Shown: piece by piece, positions 27,452-37,497 of the stretch | Numbering within the stretch: position 1 is the stretch's first letter | Layout: each line of letters starts with the position of its first letter | DNA from: Limnobacter litoralis | GTDB lineage: Bacteria; Pseudomonadota; Gammaproteobacteria; Burkholderiales; Burkholderiaceae_B | Direction of reading: 5' to 3' | DNA: 64,000 bases | Assembly: GCF_030160455.1 (NCBI RefSeq) | Contig: NZ_BSOJ01000018.1 | Span: 1 to 64,000, forward strand | Program-made: the position numbers and the translations under genes | Notes under the pieces: generated by a model | Told to the model about the DNA's origin: nothing | Database searches by the model: none | Seen by the model: only the letters and a program-made list of their open reading frames with translations

Positions 27452-27483
27452 ATAAGCAATCCGCATAATTTGACGAGGGTGGG

Positions 27484-29778
27484 TTGTTGGCAGTACTAAG
27501 CACCAGTTCGCGCTTGGGGCGCTGTTTACTGAACGGCACACTTGGCCTGCTGGCTTCGGCCTTGCTGCTGGCCTGTACGCAGGGCGGAAATAACCCATAC
27601 CCCAGAAGCGGAAACGATTCCAACGCATCCACGCTCTATTCCGCATTCTCTTCTCGGCCCAAACACCTCGACCCTGCTTTGAGTTACGCCTCGGACGAGG
27701 CCGAGTTTACCTATCAGATCTACGAACCGCTGTTTCAGTATCACTACCTGAAGCGACCCTACACGCTTGAACCGCTGGTGGCCACTGAAATGCCTGTGCC
27801 GCAGTACCTGGACAAGTCTGGGCATGTATTGCCAGAAGCAGCACCTGCTGCGCAGGTTGCCACCAGTGTGTACACCATTCATTTGAAAAAAGGGGTGATG
27901 TACCAGCCGCACCCCGCTTTTGCCAAAGACGCACAAGGTCACAGCCTCTATTTGAATCTGGGCGCAAGTGCAGCCAATTACGATTCGCCCCTGCAATTCA
28001 AGGTGCAGGGCACGCGTGAATTGACCGCGGATGACTATGTGTATGAAATCAAGCGCTTGGCCAGTTCCCGGTTTGTTTCGCCGATCTTTGGCCACATGAG
28101 CGAATACATCGTCGGTCTGTCCGATCTGGCCAAGGCCCTGCAAGCGCATGACAAAGCACAGCTTCAGGCACTGCAAAGCCAAGCGGGCGCCGGTTTAACT
28201 GTTGGCACCGATGATCTGCCCTGGCTCGATTTGCGCCAATTCGATCTTTCAGGCGTCAAGGCACTTGACCCTTACACTTTGCAAATCCGCGTGCATGGCA
28301 AATACCCCCAGTTTTTGTATTGGTTGTCCATGCCGTTTTTCGCGCCTGTGCCCTGGGAGGTGGACGCCTTCTACAGCCAGAAAGGTTTCGAGAAGCACAA
28401 TTTGAACCTTGACTGGTGGCCCGTGGGCACCGGGGCTTACATGCTGACCGAAAACAACCCCAACAGCCGGATGGTGCTCAGCCGAAATCCGAATTTTCGG
28501 GGTGAACCTTATCCTTCCGAGGGCGCGCCGGGTGACCGAGAGCAGGGCCTTCTGGCCGATGCAGGCAAAACCATGCCTTTTATTGACAGAGCCGTTTTTA
28601 CCCGCGAGCAGGAAAGCATCCCTTATTGGAACAAGTTCTTGCAGGGCTACTACGACAGTTCAGGCTTGAGTTCTGACACGTTTGACCAGGCCATCAAATC
28701 GTCGGCCAACGGCGATTCAACCCTGACCCCTGAAATGCAGGACAAGGGCATTCGGTTGGAGAAAAGCCTGGCCCCCAGCATTTACTACCTGGGCTTTAAC
28801 TGGCTAGACCCCGTGGTGGGGCAGGGCAAAAATGCCCAAGACGCCCAGCGGGCCAGAAAGCTCAGGCAGGCCATCTCGATCGCGATGGATTGGGAGGAGT
28901 ATTCCCAAATATTCACCAATGGCAGGGCGCTGCCAGCCCAAGGCCCCATTCCACCGGGCATTTTTGGCTACGACCCCAGCGAGAAGGGCATTAACCACGT
29001 GGTGTACGACGTGGTCAACGGCAAGCCAGTTCGCAAACCCATTGCTCAGGCCATGGCTTTGATGGCGCAGGCCGGCTACCCCAATGGCATAGACCCGGCC
29101 ACCAAGCGCCCATTGCAACTGGCCCTTGACACCACGGGTGGCGGGCCCGGCGACAAAGCCCGCTTTGATTGGTATCGAAAGCAGTTTGCCAAATTGAACA
29201 TTGATCTTGAAATTCGCGCCACCGACTGGAACCGCTTTCAGGACAAGGTCAAGAAGGGCAACACGCAAATGTTCTTTTTGGGCTGGAATGCCGATTACCC
29301 AGACCCGGAAAATTTCCTGTTTTTGCTCTATGGCCCCAACAGCCGAACCAAAGCGGGTGGCGAAAACGCGTCCAACTACGCCAACCCGCAGTTCGACGCC
29401 CTGTTTGAGCAGGTCAAGACCATGCCGAACAGCCCCGAGCGCGCCGCCTTGATCGAGAAAATGACAGCGCTGGTGCAAGAAGACGTGCCTTGGCTGTTCG
29501 CCTTCACGCCACAGAATTTTGGGCTGATCCACCAGTGGATGGGCAACGTCAAACCCAATGCACTGGCAAGAAACAACCTGAAATATGAACGCGTTGACAC
29601 TGCACTGCGTGAAAAGGACCGTCTGGCCTGGAACCAGCCGCACTGGTGGCCCATTCCCGTAGGTGGCCTGATCTTCGTGGTGTTGGTGTTGCCCGCCTGG
29701 CTGGCATGGCGCAAACGCGAGCAAGCGACAGGCCTTCGCACCGACCTGGCTGAATACAGCAAAGGGGGCGGTCAATGA
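27484..29778 (+). CDS. Peptide-type ABC substrate-binding lipoprotein with C-terminal TM
   Basis: A 764-residue family-5 extracellular solute-binding protein, first gene of a four-gene ABC importer. The start is a TTG at 27484 (with GAGGGTGGG before it), giving a signal sequence that ends in a lipobox (ALLLAC). The SBP_bac_5 core spans roughly residues 70-690. Unusually, a hydrophobic helix near residue 725 (PVGGLIFVVLVLPAWLAW) followed by basic residues would anchor the C-terminus as well. The stop overlaps the next gene (ATGA). Likely substrates are oligopeptides or peptide-like compounds. Confidence 0.9.
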   Translation: MLAVLSTSSRLGRCLLNGTLGLLASALLLACTQGGNNPYPRSGNDSNASTLYSAFSSRPKHLDPALSYASDEAEFTYQIYEPLFQYHYLKRPYTLEPLVATEMPVPQYLDKSGHVLPEAAPAAQVATSVYTIHLKKGVMYQPHPAFAKDAQGHSLYLNLGASAANYDSPLQFKVQGTRELTADDYVYEIKRLASSRFVSPIFGHMSEYIVGLSDLAKALQAHDKAQLQALQSQAGAGLTVGTDDLPWLDLRQFDLSGVKALDPYTLQIRVHGKYPQFLYWLSMPFFAPVPWEVDAFYSQKGFEKHNLNLDWWPVGTGAYMLTENNPNSRMVLSRNPNFRGEPYPSEGAPGDREQGLLADAGKTMPFIDRAVFTREQESIPYWNKFLQGYYDSSGLSSDTFDQAIKSSANGDSTLTPEMQDKGIRLEKSLAPSIYYLGFNWLDPVVGQGKNAQDAQRARKLRQAISIAMDWEEYSQIFTNGRALPAQGPIPPGIFGYDPSEKGINHVVYDVVNGKPVRKPIAQAMALMAQAGYPNGIDPATKRPLQLALDTTGGGPGDKARFDWYRKQFAKLNIDLEIRATDWNRFQDKVKKGNTQMFFLGWNADYPDPENFLFLLYGPNSRTKAGGENASNYANPQFDALFEQVKTMPNSPERAALIEKMTALVQEDVPWLFAFTPQNFGLIHQWMGNVKPNALARNNLKYERVDTALREKDRLAWNQPHWWPIPVGGLIFVVLVLPAWLAWRKREQATGLRTDLAEYSKGGGQ

Positions 29779-30752
29779 CCTCGTATTTGCTTCGTCGAGT
29801 GGTGTATGGGCTGTTGGTGCTGTTGGGTGTCAACCTGATCACCTTTGCTCTGTTTTTCAAGGTCAACACCCCCGATGACATGGCGCGCATGGCGCTGGGT
29901 GGCAAACGGGTCACCCAGGAATCCATAGACCGCTGGAAGGCTGAACACGGCTACAACCTGCCGCTCTTGTACAACAGTGCAGAGCAGGGCACCGGCAGCC
30001 TGACCCACACCATTTTTTACCAGAAATCGGTGCCCATGTTCGTTGGCGATTTTGGTGAATCGGATGACGGGCGAAACATTGCCAACGAAATCAAGACCCG
30101 CGCAGGCCCCAGCCTTGCACTGGCCGTGCCGGTGTTCATTCTGGGCATTCTGCTCAACATTGCCTTGTCCCTGTTGCTGGTGTTTTTCCGGGGCACTTAC
30201 CTGGATGTGGGGGGCGTGGTGATTTGCGTGGTTGCCATGTCCATCTCTGGTCTGTTTTACATCATCGGTGGGCAATACCTGTTTGCAAAAATGCTAAGCC
30301 TGGTGCCGATCTCGGGGTTCCAGCCCGGCTTGCAGGCTTGGCGTTTTCTGGTGCTTCCGGTGTTCATCGGCGTGGTCGGCGGCATCGGCAGTGGCACACG
30401 CTGGTACCGCACGATTTTCCTTGAAGAGGCCAACAAAGACTATGTACGCACGGCACGATCAAAGGGTTTGTCAGAGCTGCAGGTGCTGCGCAGGCATGTG
30501 CTGCGCAATGGGCTCATTCCGATTCTGACGGGCTCGGTCACGGTCATTCCACTGTTGTTCATGGGCTCGCTCATCACGGAATCCTTTTTTGGCATTCCCG
30601 GTTTGGGCAGCTACACGATTGATGCCATTCAGGCGCAAGACTTTTCCATCGTGCGGTCCATGGTCTTTATTGGTTCCGTGTTGTACATGGTCGGTCTGGT
30701 TTTGACCGATGTGGCCTACACGTTGGCGGACCCTCGCGTCCGTCTGAGTTGA
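29775..30752 (+). CDS. ABC permease, DppB/OppB type
   Basis: A 325-residue inner-membrane permease with six hydrophobic segments. The cytoplasmic EAA loop (YVRTARSKGLSELQVLRRHVLRNG) that contacts the ATPase is clear. The GIPGLGSYTIDAI C-terminal segment is typical of the DppB/OppB family. It is translationally coupled to the substrate-binding protein by a 4-nt overlap and followed after 15 nt by the second permease. Confidence 0.93.
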   Translation: MTSYLLRRVVYGLLVLLGVNLITFALFFKVNTPDDMARMALGGKRVTQESIDRWKAEHGYNLPLLYNSAEQGTGSLTHTIFYQKSVPMFVGDFGESDDGRNIANEIKTRAGPSLALAVPVFILGILLNIALSLLLVFFRGTYLDVGGVVICVVAMSISGLFYIIGGQYLFAKMLSLVPISGFQPGLQAWRFLVLPVFIGVVGGIGSGTRWYRTIFLEEANKDYVRTARSKGLSELQVLRRHVLRNGLIPILTGSVTVIPLLFMGSLITESFFGIPGLGSYTIDAIQAQDFSIVRSMVFIGSVLYMVGLVLTDVAYTLADPRVRLS

Positions 30753-30767
30753 GGAGCGCACGTTTAC

Positions 30768-32159
30768 ATGGTTCTTCATTTGTTGCTGACGGATTGGTTG
30801 ATTTGGTTACTGGTGCTGGGCGTGTTGTTCTATGTGCGGCAGGTTGTTAAAAATCCTTTGTCACGTGCCTCATGGCATTTGGTGTTTCAGTCGCGCCTGG
30901 CCAGTGCCAGCGTGATTGTGCTTTTGTTTGCCGTCGGAATCACCTTGATGGACAGCGTGCACTTTCGCGTATCCGTCAAAGATCAGGCGCGCTATACCTC
31001 CCCCATTGTGTCGGGCCTTGACCTTGCCTTGGGGCCCTTGGCCTGGCAACGTGAAAAGTCGTATTCTGCGCCCTTCGCATTGACGGGCTTGAGCAAGGAA
31101 GTGGAACTCGTCAATGGAAAGCCGGAACGGGTATATCCACGTCTGAAATTTGGTGGAGCCCATCTGACCAGCGCCGCCGATCAATCCAGAGACTTGTGGG
31201 TACGCGCCTACAAGGGCCTGCTGGCGGGTGCCATGGTGTGGAGTTTGGTTGGTATGGCAGGCTGGCTGGTGCGCAGGCACGCCAGTGCTACCCTACAACA
31301 CGTCAGTTGGATGTCGTCCAATCCGGCGTATCGGGCGGCCCTGTGGACCCTGCTGGTGATGTGTCTGCTGGCGGGGCTGTTGTGGCAGTTCGCCAGCGCC
31401 TATCATGTGTTCGGCACCGACAAGGTGGGTCTGGATGTGTTCTACAGTGCCCTGAAAAGCTTGCGCACCGCCATGTTGATCGGTCTGTTAAGCACGCTGT
31501 TAACCCTGCCTTTGGGCATCTCGCTGGGCCTGGTGGCTGGCTATTTCAAGGGTTGGGTGGATGACCTGGTGCAGTACATTTACACCACATTGAATTCCAT
31601 TCCCTCTGTGCTGTTGATTGCTGCTGCAGTGTTGATTCTGCAGGTTGCGCTTGACAATCACCCCGACGCCTTCGCCAGCTCGATTGAGAAGGGAGACCTG
31701 CGCTTGTTCTTTTTGTGCCTCATTCTTGGGCTGACCAGTTGGACGGGCTTGGCCCGGCTGCTGCGTGGCGAGGTTTTGAAAATGCGAGAGCAGGACTACG
31801 TGCTTGCTGCGCGCGCCTGCGGGGTTTCCCACGCCAAAATTCTGTATCGCCATTTGCTGCCCAATTTGATGCACTTGGTGTTAATCGGCCTGGTCATGGA
31901 TTTTTCAAGTCTGGTTCTGGCCGAGGCGGTGTTGTCCTATGTGGGTGTGGGGGTAGACCCCTCCACCTTTTCCTACGGCACCATGATTAACGCTGCGCGT
32001 TTGGAGCTGAGCCGCGAACCCTTGGTGTGGTGGAGTCTGGCCGCTGCCTTCGTGTTCATGTTGAGCCTGGTGTTGTCTGCCAACCTGTTTGCCGATGCAG
32101 TCAGGGACGCCTTTGACCCCAGGGCCCGCCAGTTGAAATTGTCGCTGGTCAGGGTCTGA
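30768..32159 (+). CDS. ABC permease, DppC/OppC type with long N-terminal region
   Basis: A 463-residue second permease. The last 250 residues are a standard DppC core with the EAA loop (YVLAARACGVSHAKILYRHLLPNL) and SYVGVGVDPSTFSYGTMI. The first 200 residues are an extension with three or so membrane segments and a periplasmic domain, much longer than the usual 300-residue DppC. GAGGAG lies 12 nt before the ATG. It ends 10 nt before the ATPase gene. Confidence 0.92.
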   Translation: MVLHLLLTDWLIWLLVLGVLFYVRQVVKNPLSRASWHLVFQSRLASASVIVLLFAVGITLMDSVHFRVSVKDQARYTSPIVSGLDLALGPLAWQREKSYSAPFALTGLSKEVELVNGKPERVYPRLKFGGAHLTSAADQSRDLWVRAYKGLLAGAMVWSLVGMAGWLVRRHASATLQHVSWMSSNPAYRAALWTLLVMCLLAGLLWQFASAYHVFGTDKVGLDVFYSALKSLRTAMLIGLLSTLLTLPLGISLGLVAGYFKGWVDDLVQYIYTTLNSIPSVLLIAAAVLILQVALDNHPDAFASSIEKGDLRLFFLCLILGLTSWTGLARLLRGEVLKMREQDYVLAARACGVSHAKILYRHLLPNLMHLVLIGLVMDFSSLVLAEAVLSYVGVGVDPSTFSYGTMINAARLELSREPLVWWSLAAAFVFMLSLVLSANLFADAVRDAFDPRARQLKLSLVRV

Positions 32160-32169
32160 GGAGAAAACC

Positions 32170-34014
32170 ATGAGTGCACAAACTCTGCTGGACATTCAAA
32201 ACCTAACCACCCGATTGGCTTCTGAGGCGGGTTGGGTTCAGGCCATTGAAGACCTGGCTTTGTGTATTGAACGGGGTCAGACTTTTGCGCTGGTGGGCGA
32301 ATCCGGTTGCGGTAAATCCATGACGGCACTCAGCATTGCCCGCCTGTTGCCAGACTGCGGGGCCATTGTTGCAGGCAGCGTGGAACTTGCGGGGCACAAT
32401 ACACAAAGTGCGGGGCAAGACCTTTTGCGCATCAGCGAGTCGGCCATGCGCGGGGTGCGTGGCAAACGCATCTCCATGATTTTCCAGGAGCCCGGCACCA
32501 GCCTCAATCCCGTGATGACGGTGGGCGATCAACTGACCGAGGTCATCGGCCTGCACACCGGTGTAAGCCCTCAACAAGCGCGTGCTGAGGCCGCCAATTG
32601 GCTTGAAAAAGTCGGTATACCTGATCCGGTGGCGCGCCTTGCCCAATATCCATTCGAAATGTCGGGCGGTCAAAAGCAGCGTGTCATGATTGCAATGGCT
32701 TTGGCTGTCAAGCCAGACCTGTTGATTGCCGATGAGCCCACCACTGCGCTGGACGTGTCCATTCAGGCCCAGGTGCTGGATTTGCTGAGCCAATTGCAAA
32801 AAGAGCAGGGCATGGCCATGTTGTTGATTACGCATGATCTGGCCATTGTGAAAAGCATGGCCGATCACGTGGGGCTGATGTACGCCGGCCAACTGGTGGA
32901 ATCGGCCTCGGTGGACACCTTTTTTGCACAGCCCAGTCACCCCTATGCGCGTGCGCTGATGCGTGCATTGCCTCGTGCCGATCAGCGTGGGCAGGCGCTG
33001 TATGCCTTGCCGGGACGGGTGCCACCCTTGGTCAATCCGCCAGCGGGTTGTCGGTTTGCCTCGCGGTGTGAACACGCACGATCCGCCTGCTCGGAGGGGC
33101 CGGTCGAATTGGCCGCACTGGGCAACAGCGATCACTCGGTGCGGTGCATCCGTGTGAACGAGATCGTGCAGCTTGTGGCCCCTTCCAATGTAGTTGGCGC
33201 TGAACTGAAGCCGAAAACGGCCGGTCGCGTTCGACTTGAAGTGCGCGACTTGAAAGTCGCCTACGCACAAAAGAGTGGCCTGTTCAGCACGCGGTACAAG
33301 CCTGTGCTGAAGGGGCTGAGTTTTCAGTTGCGTCAGGGGCAAACTGTGGCACTGGTGGGCGAATCCGGCTCTGGAAAAACCACGGCAGCCCGCGCGTTGC
33401 TTGGATTGCTGGCAGATTCCGCCCGAATTGAAGGGCAGGCCCTGCTGGATGGTCAGGCATTGTGGGGGGCAGGCGCAGATTCCAGCTTGCAGTGGCGACG
33501 AACGATTCAGTTTGTATTTCAGGATCCCTTTGCGTCTTTGAACCCAAGACACCGCATCGCAGAAATCCTGGAAGAGCCATTGTTGGCCTTGTGCCCGGAC
33601 CTAACGGCAGAACAGCGTAAGGCCCGTGTGGCTGAGGTGCTTGAGCAAGTCAATCTGCCCGTTGAAAACCTGACGCGCTTTCCGCATGAGTTTTCAGGCG
33701 GTCAACGCCAGAGAATTGCAATTGCCAGGGCCTTGGTGTCCCGTCCGGCTGTGTTGATCTGCGATGAACCAACTTCCGCACTGGACGTGTCAGTGCAAGC
33801 GCAAATTCTAAACTTGCTCGGGGACCTTCAGCGCCAAACTGGCGTGGCCATGCTGTTCATTACCCACAACCTGGCCGTGGTTGAATATTTGGCGGACGAG
33901 GTGATTGTCTTGAAAACGGGCGAGGTGGTCGAGCAAGGCAATGCCACCGAATTGTTTGCAAACCCCGTACACGACTACACAAAAGGTTTGTTGGCTGCAG
34001 CCCCCCGATTGTAA
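32170..34014 (+). CDS. ABC ATPase with two nucleotide-binding domains (YejF/DppDF fusion)
   Basis: A 614-residue tandem ATPase powering the importer. Domain 1 has Walker A GESGCGKS, signature MSGGQKQR and Walker B LLIADEP; domain 2 has [16 protein letters not shown] and VLICDEP. Between them is the oligopeptide-transporter C-terminal element with its cysteines ([14 protein letters not shown]), which in relatives can hold a Fe-S cluster. Fusion of the DppD and DppF roles is known from YejF/GsiA. Shine-Dalgarno GAGGAG precedes the ATG. It is the last gene of the operon, convergent with mltD. Confidence 0.94.
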   Translation: MSAQTLLDIQNLTTRLASEAGWVQAIEDLALCIERGQTFALVGESGCGKSMTALSIARLLPDCGAIVAGSVELAGHNTQSAGQDLLRISESAMRGVRGKRISMIFQEPGTSLNPVMTVGDQLTEVIGLHTGVSPQQARAEAANWLEKVGIPDPVARLAQYPFEMSGGQKQRVMIAMALAVKPDLLIADEPTTALDVSIQAQVLDLLSQLQKEQGMAMLLITHDLAIVKSMADHVGLMYAGQLVESASVDTFFAQPSHPYARALMRALPRADQRGQALYALPGRVPPLVNPPAGCRFASRCEHARSACSEGPVELAALGNSDHSVRCIRVNEIVQLVAPSNVVGAELKPKTAGRVRLEVRDLKVAYAQKSGLFSTRYKPVLKGLSFQLRQGQTVALVGESGSGKTTAARALLGLLADSARIEGQALLDGQALWGAGADSSLQWRRTIQFVFQDPFASLNPRHRIAEILEEPLLALCPDLTAEQRKARVAEVLEQVNLPVENLTRFPHEFSGGQRQRIAIARALVSRPAVLICDEPTSALDVSVQAQILNLLGDLQRQTGVAMLFITHNLAVVEYLADEVIVLKTGEVVEQGNATELFANPVHDYTKGLLAAAPRL

Positions 34015-34020
34015 GGGCCT

Positions 34021-35283
34021 TTAGCCGTTCCAGTCTGTCCTGCTGGCCGAGCCAGGTACGGTCAGGTCCATGCCAACGTGCAAAACACTGTGTGTTTTCA
34101 GTCCATTGGCAGCCATCAAGCTGTGCACTGACACTTTCAGCTTGTGCGCAATGCCACCTATGGTGTCGCCTTTGCGCACTTTGTAGCTGCGCCCGGGTTT
34201 GCGGGTGGGTGGCTTGTAGTTTTTCAGGCTGGATTTGATTTCATCGGCTTTGTCGATGGGCACCAGCAAGGTTTGGCTCTGAGAGGCGACAAGCACCGGT
34301 TGCTTCAGCCCTGGGTTTAATTGCCTGAATTCTTCAAGCTTCAGCCCCGTCATTTTGGCCAGTTCGCGCAAATCCAGATCGCTTTTGCGCTTGATCGCCA
34401 CAAAGTAGGGCGCATTGGGCACATCTGGCAGGCTGACCCGGTATTGTTTTGGCGCACTGATGATGTTTTTCAAGGCTTGCAACTTCGGTACGTAGGCGGC
34501 TGTCTCTGCTGGCAGGTCAAGATTACGAAGTATCGGTTCACGCCCCGCATCCTGGGCCTTTTGAATGGCCTTGGCCACTGAACCTTCACCCCAATTGAAT
34601 GAGATCAGGGCCAGCTGCCAGTCGCCGTACATTTCATAGAGATACGTGAAATAGTCCAGAGCGGCTCGGGTGGAGGCCACCAGATCGCGCCGCTCGTCAA
34701 CCCATTCGTTCTGTTTCAGTTTGAAGTGCTGCCCCGTACTGGGAATGAATTGCCAAAGACCAGCGGCTGATGAGCTGGAGCGCGCGTGGGGATTGAATTT
34801 GCTTTCGATGAACGGAATTAAAGCGAGTTCGGTGGGCAAGCTGCGCTTTTCACATTCCTTGGCGATGTAGTAAATGTAGGGCTCTGAATCCTGAAGCATG
34901 GCTTCCAATGACCCTCGATGTCGCAGCCAGATATTCGTCTGGCTTTTGACAGCTGCGCCATTGACATCCGGAATGGCAAATCCTCGTCGAATGGCACCCC
35001 ACACTTCCCCATCGTCGCGCGTCAGATCCACCGACACCAGTTTGCTGCTGGCAGGCGCCTTCAGCTCAACGCCCTCGATGGGTGGTGCCGGTTGCACTTC
35101 CACTTCCCGGGTGGGTTCAAGTGCGGCGGTTGTGGCCGGAGCTTGCTCGATGTTTGGCGTTGCAGAAACACCTTCCTGAGCGGTGGTGCAGCCACATGAA
35201 AACAGCACCATCAAGCCCGCAAGGCCCCGTGCGGTCGTTGTGCGCCAGCAAGTTGGCTTTTCGTAATTGTTGTATTTTTTCAA
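34021..35283 (-). CDS. mltD: Membrane-bound lytic murein transglycosylase D
   Basis: A 420-residue lipoprotein that cleaves peptidoglycan glycan strands. A lipobox-like stretch lies at residues 25-32 (VLFSCGC). The SLT catalytic domain spans about 115-260 with the general acid E160 in IPFIESKFNP and the AAGLWQFIPSTG block. A LysM-like region near 305-345 and a clear LysM at about 365-412 (YKVRKGDTIGGIA) follow for glycan binding. E. coli MltD has a similar arrangement. It lies downstream of gloB on the same strand, as in many proteobacteria. Confidence 0.93.
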   Translation of the reverse strand: MKKYNNYEKPTCWRTTTARGLAGLMVLFSCGCTTAQEGVSATPNIEQAPATTAALEPTREVEVQPAPPIEGVELKAPASSKLVSVDLTRDDGEVWGAIRRGFAIPDVNGAAVKSQTNIWLRHRGSLEAMLQDSEPYIYYIAKECEKRSLPTELALIPFIESKFNPHARSSSSAAGLWQFIPSTGQHFKLKQNEWVDERRDLVASTRAALDYFTYLYEMYGDWQLALISFNWGEGSVAKAIQKAQDAGREPILRNLDLPAETAAYVPKLQALKNIISAPKQYRVSLPDVPNAPYFVAIKRKSDLDLRELAKMTGLKLEEFRQLNPGLKQPVLVASQSQTLLVPIDKADEIKSSLKNYKPPTRKPGRSYKVRKGDTIGGIAHKLKVSVHSLMAANGLKTHSVLHVGMDLTVPGSASRTDWNG

Positions 35284-35290
35284 TGACTTA

Positions 35291-35339
35291 AAGTCGATTC
35301 GACTTGGCTCGTTTCAAGTTAGGGTTCGATCCTAAGTCG
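35291..35339. promoter_or_regulatory. Palindrome-rich mltD upstream region
   Basis: AAGTCGA-T-TCGACTT (35291-35305) is a perfect 7-bp dyad, and a third AAGTCGA copy lies at 35333-35339. Between them TTAGG and CCTAA (35319-35335) pair around a 7-nt loop. The region sits between the gloB stop and the mltD start and could be an operator, an RNA hairpin or both; no long T run marks a standard terminator. Confidence 0.4.
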
Positions 35340-35417
35340 AGAACGACCTTTGAGTCAACCGAGAATTCCCGACTCCCTCCTTGTGTGGATGCCCGAATTT
35401 TTGCCAGTTCAAGGGGT

Positions 35418-36197
35418 TCAAAATGTGTCTTTTGCAGACCTCAAGCGCGCAAACTCCGCCACAGTGTTCGCGCGCAGAAAGACATTGCCCAGACGTTCAG
35501 TTTTCAGGCGTGTCGGTATTGTACTGATGCCCCGCCCACGCATGTCTTTCACCTCGGCGTGCCTGGCCTGAATGTCGGGATCGTCCGGGAATTCGTGAAG
35601 TGCGAAATTCATGTTGGACATCGTGTACTCGTGTGCGCAAAAAACAAGGGTGTGTGCGGGCAGGCGGTTTAACAACTGAAGCGAATCGAACATCTGTTGG
35701 GCCGTGCCTTCGAACAATCGACCACAGCCACCGGAAAAAAGGGTGTCACCGCAAAACAACCAGCAAGGCGCATCGGGACGCTCTGTCGTTCGGAAGTCGA
35801 TCACAAAGGCAAGGTGGTCGAGTGTGTGCCCAGGCACAGCGAGAGTTTGCAAGGTCAGGCCGGCCCACTGCAAGGTGTCCTCGTGCGCTGCAGTTTGCGT
35901 CACGGTGGGTATGCGCGGATTGTCAGGGCCATACACAGGTAGTTCGGGTTGCCCGGACGCCTTCAGCAGCGCCGCAACTCCGCCAGTGTGATCCGGGTGG
36001 TGATGCGTCACCAGAATGCCGCTAAGATGGTAACCTGTGGCTGTCAAAAAGCCTTGAACGCTGTCAGCACACCCTGGGTCCACCAGCAAGGTTTGCCCGC
36101 TAGGCTGGTGAACAATGGCCCACAGATAATTGTCATTGAATGCAGGAATGCCATGAACGGACCAATCCCCATGTTGGGTAGCAAGAAATGATTCCAT
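35418..36197 (-). CDS. gloB: Hydroxyacylglutathione hydrolase (glyoxalase II)
   Basis: A 259-residue classical glyoxalase II hydrolysing S-lactoylglutathione to lactate and glutathione. The binuclear metal motif THHHPDH is at residues 64-70 (H65, H67, D69, H70), with VPGHTLDH, FCGDTLFSGGCGR and the AHEYT block, plus the C-terminal helical substrate domain. The start is ATG 36197 (N-terminus [10 protein letters not shown]); the open frame continues to 36395 but that part is antisense to the methyltransferase. The two divergent genes overlap by 10 nt at their starts. Confidence 0.95.
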   Translation of the reverse strand: MESFLATQHGDWSVHGIPAFNDNYLWAIVHQPSGQTLLVDPGCADSVQGFLTATGYHLSGILVTHHHPDHTGGVAALLKASGQPELPVYGPDNPRIPTVTQTAAHEDTLQWAGLTLQTLAVPGHTLDHLAFVIDFRTTERPDAPCWLFCGDTLFSGGCGRLFEGTAQQMFDSLQLLNRLPAHTLVFCAHEYTMSNMNFALHEFPDDPDIQARHAEVKDMRGRGISTIPTRLKTERLGNVFLRANTVAEFARLRSAKDTF

Positions 36198-37018
36198 CTG
36201 AGCCTCTTGACGATCTGAATGAGTTACAGCTTCAGATGTTAACACTCGACGCCTGGTTGTCTGGCCCGCGCGGGCGCTACATCGTGCGCAGGGAGCAGCA
36301 ATGGATGGACGCCACCGTACCGGATTTGTTTGGCTTTCGGGCCGTGCAACTGGGCACTCGCATGCTGGACGGTTTGCGCGAAAACCGGATTCCACATCGG
36401 GCTTACCTTACCCAGGGTTTGGCCGCCAGTCATCCGCTTGACGCAACGCCTTTGAGTCCACCGGACTGTGTGGCCAACTTTCTTGAGTTGCCCTTTGAGT
36501 CACAGTCTCTGGATCTCATTGTCATGCCGCATGTGCTTGAGTTTTCAGAAGACCCCCACCAGCTGCTGCGGGAAGTGGAGCGTGTGTTGATGCCCGAAGG
36601 GCGCGTTATCATCACTGGCTTTAACCCCATGTCGGCTTGGGGTTTGCATCACGGCCTGTTCAAACGCTGGGGAAAAATTTGGCCTGATGGTTGTCAGCCT
36701 CTGCACATCAGTCGCTTGAAAGATTGGTTAAAATTGCTGTCCTTCGAACCCGAGCTGGGTCGGTTCGGGTGCTATCGCCTGCCTTTCGCCTCTGAAAAGA
36801 AGCTTGAAAGAATGGATTTTATGGAAAAAGCAGGTGATCGATGGTGGCCCGTGTGTGGTGCCGTGTACTTTGTCTGCGCGGTCAAACGCGTGCGTGGCAT
36901 GCGCCTGGTCGGGCCTGCGTTCAAACAAAAGCGATTGAGCGTTAAAAACCTGAAGCCGGCCGCCAGCCAACAATTGATCAACCAAAAGCCCGACGATGGG
37001 CACACCCCCTGTTCTTGA
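36188..37018 (+). CDS. SAM-dependent methyltransferase (class I)
   Basis: A 276-residue methyltransferase-fold protein found in the conserved gloB-methyltransferase-rnhA-dnaQ order of betaproteobacteria. The [40 protein letters not shown]-type post-I/II region is clear, but the usual glycine-rich motif I is poorly preserved, so cofactor use should be treated cautiously. Substrate unknown. It starts 10 nt inside the divergent gloB start and runs up to the rnhA ribosome-binding site. Confidence 0.85.
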   Translation: MIPSEPLDDLNELQLQMLTLDAWLSGPRGRYIVRREQQWMDATVPDLFGFRAVQLGTRMLDGLRENRIPHRAYLTQGLAASHPLDATPLSPPDCVANFLELPFESQSLDLIVMPHVLEFSEDPHQLLREVERVLMPEGRVIITGFNPMSAWGLHHGLFKRWGKIWPDGCQPLHISRLKDWLKLLSFEPELGRFGCYRLPFASEKKLERMDFMEKAGDRWWPVCGAVYFVCAVKRVRGMRLVGPAFKQKRLSVKNLKPAASQQLINQKPDDGHTPCS

Positions 37019-37029
37019 GGAGTTTTGAT

Positions 37030-37494
37030 TTGTCAGACCATGCCATGCCTTCAGTGGTGATGTACGCGGACGGCGCCTGCAAGGGCAACCCTGGGCCTGG
37101 TGGCTGGGGTGCTTACCTGCAGTCGGGCCAACACGTGAAGGAACTGTGTGGCGGCGAAGCTCACACCACCAACAACCGCATGGAACTGATGGCCGTGATT
37201 GCTGGCCTGAATAGCTTGAAAAAGCGTTGCAGTGTGGATGTCTATCTGGATTCACAGTATGTCCGAAAGGGCATCACCGAGTGGATGCCCAAATGGAAGC
37301 TGAATGGATGGCGCACCGCGGACAAAAAGCCCGTCAAAAATGCGGACTTGTGGCAAACGCTGGATGAAGCCAGCGTGCGGCACCTGATTCGCTGGCACTG
37401 GGTGAAAGGTCATTCGGGTGTACCCGGCAATGAAAAAGCCGATCAACTGGCCAATCTGGGTGTTGAAAAAGTGCTTGCAGAAGGGGTTCAATAA
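37030..37494 (+). CDS. rnhA: Ribonuclease HI
   Basis: A 154-residue endonuclease that cuts RNA in RNA-DNA hybrids. Catalytic residues are visible: D14 in [14 protein letters not shown], the glutamate of NNRMEL, the aspartate of YLDSQYV and the C-terminal [11 protein letters not shown] histidine/aspartate. I choose the TTG at 37030 because GAGGAG (37017-37022) is spaced 7 nt from it; ATG 37045 is an alternative and TTG 37015 would overlap the Shine-Dalgarno. It is followed by dnaQ 3 nt later, the classical pairing. Confidence 0.94.
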   Translation: MSDHAMPSVVMYADGACKGNPGPGGWGAYLQSGQHVKELCGGEAHTTNNRMELMAVIAGLNSLKKRCSVDVYLDSQYVRKGITEWMPKWKLNGWRTADKKPVKNADLWQTLDEASVRHLIRWHWVKGHSGVPGNEKADQLANLGVEKVLAEGVQ

Positions 37495-37497
37495 GTC

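Noticed and set aside
32203-33552. 449-residue antisense open frame under the ABC ATPase
   Set aside because: It is a shadow of a strongly conserved coding region and shows no domain, signal or start context.
35319-35335. tRNA T-arm (stem around GTTCGAT)
   Set aside because: The loop register does not match TTCRANY with a G-C closing pair, and no acceptor, D or anticodon arms can be folded around it.
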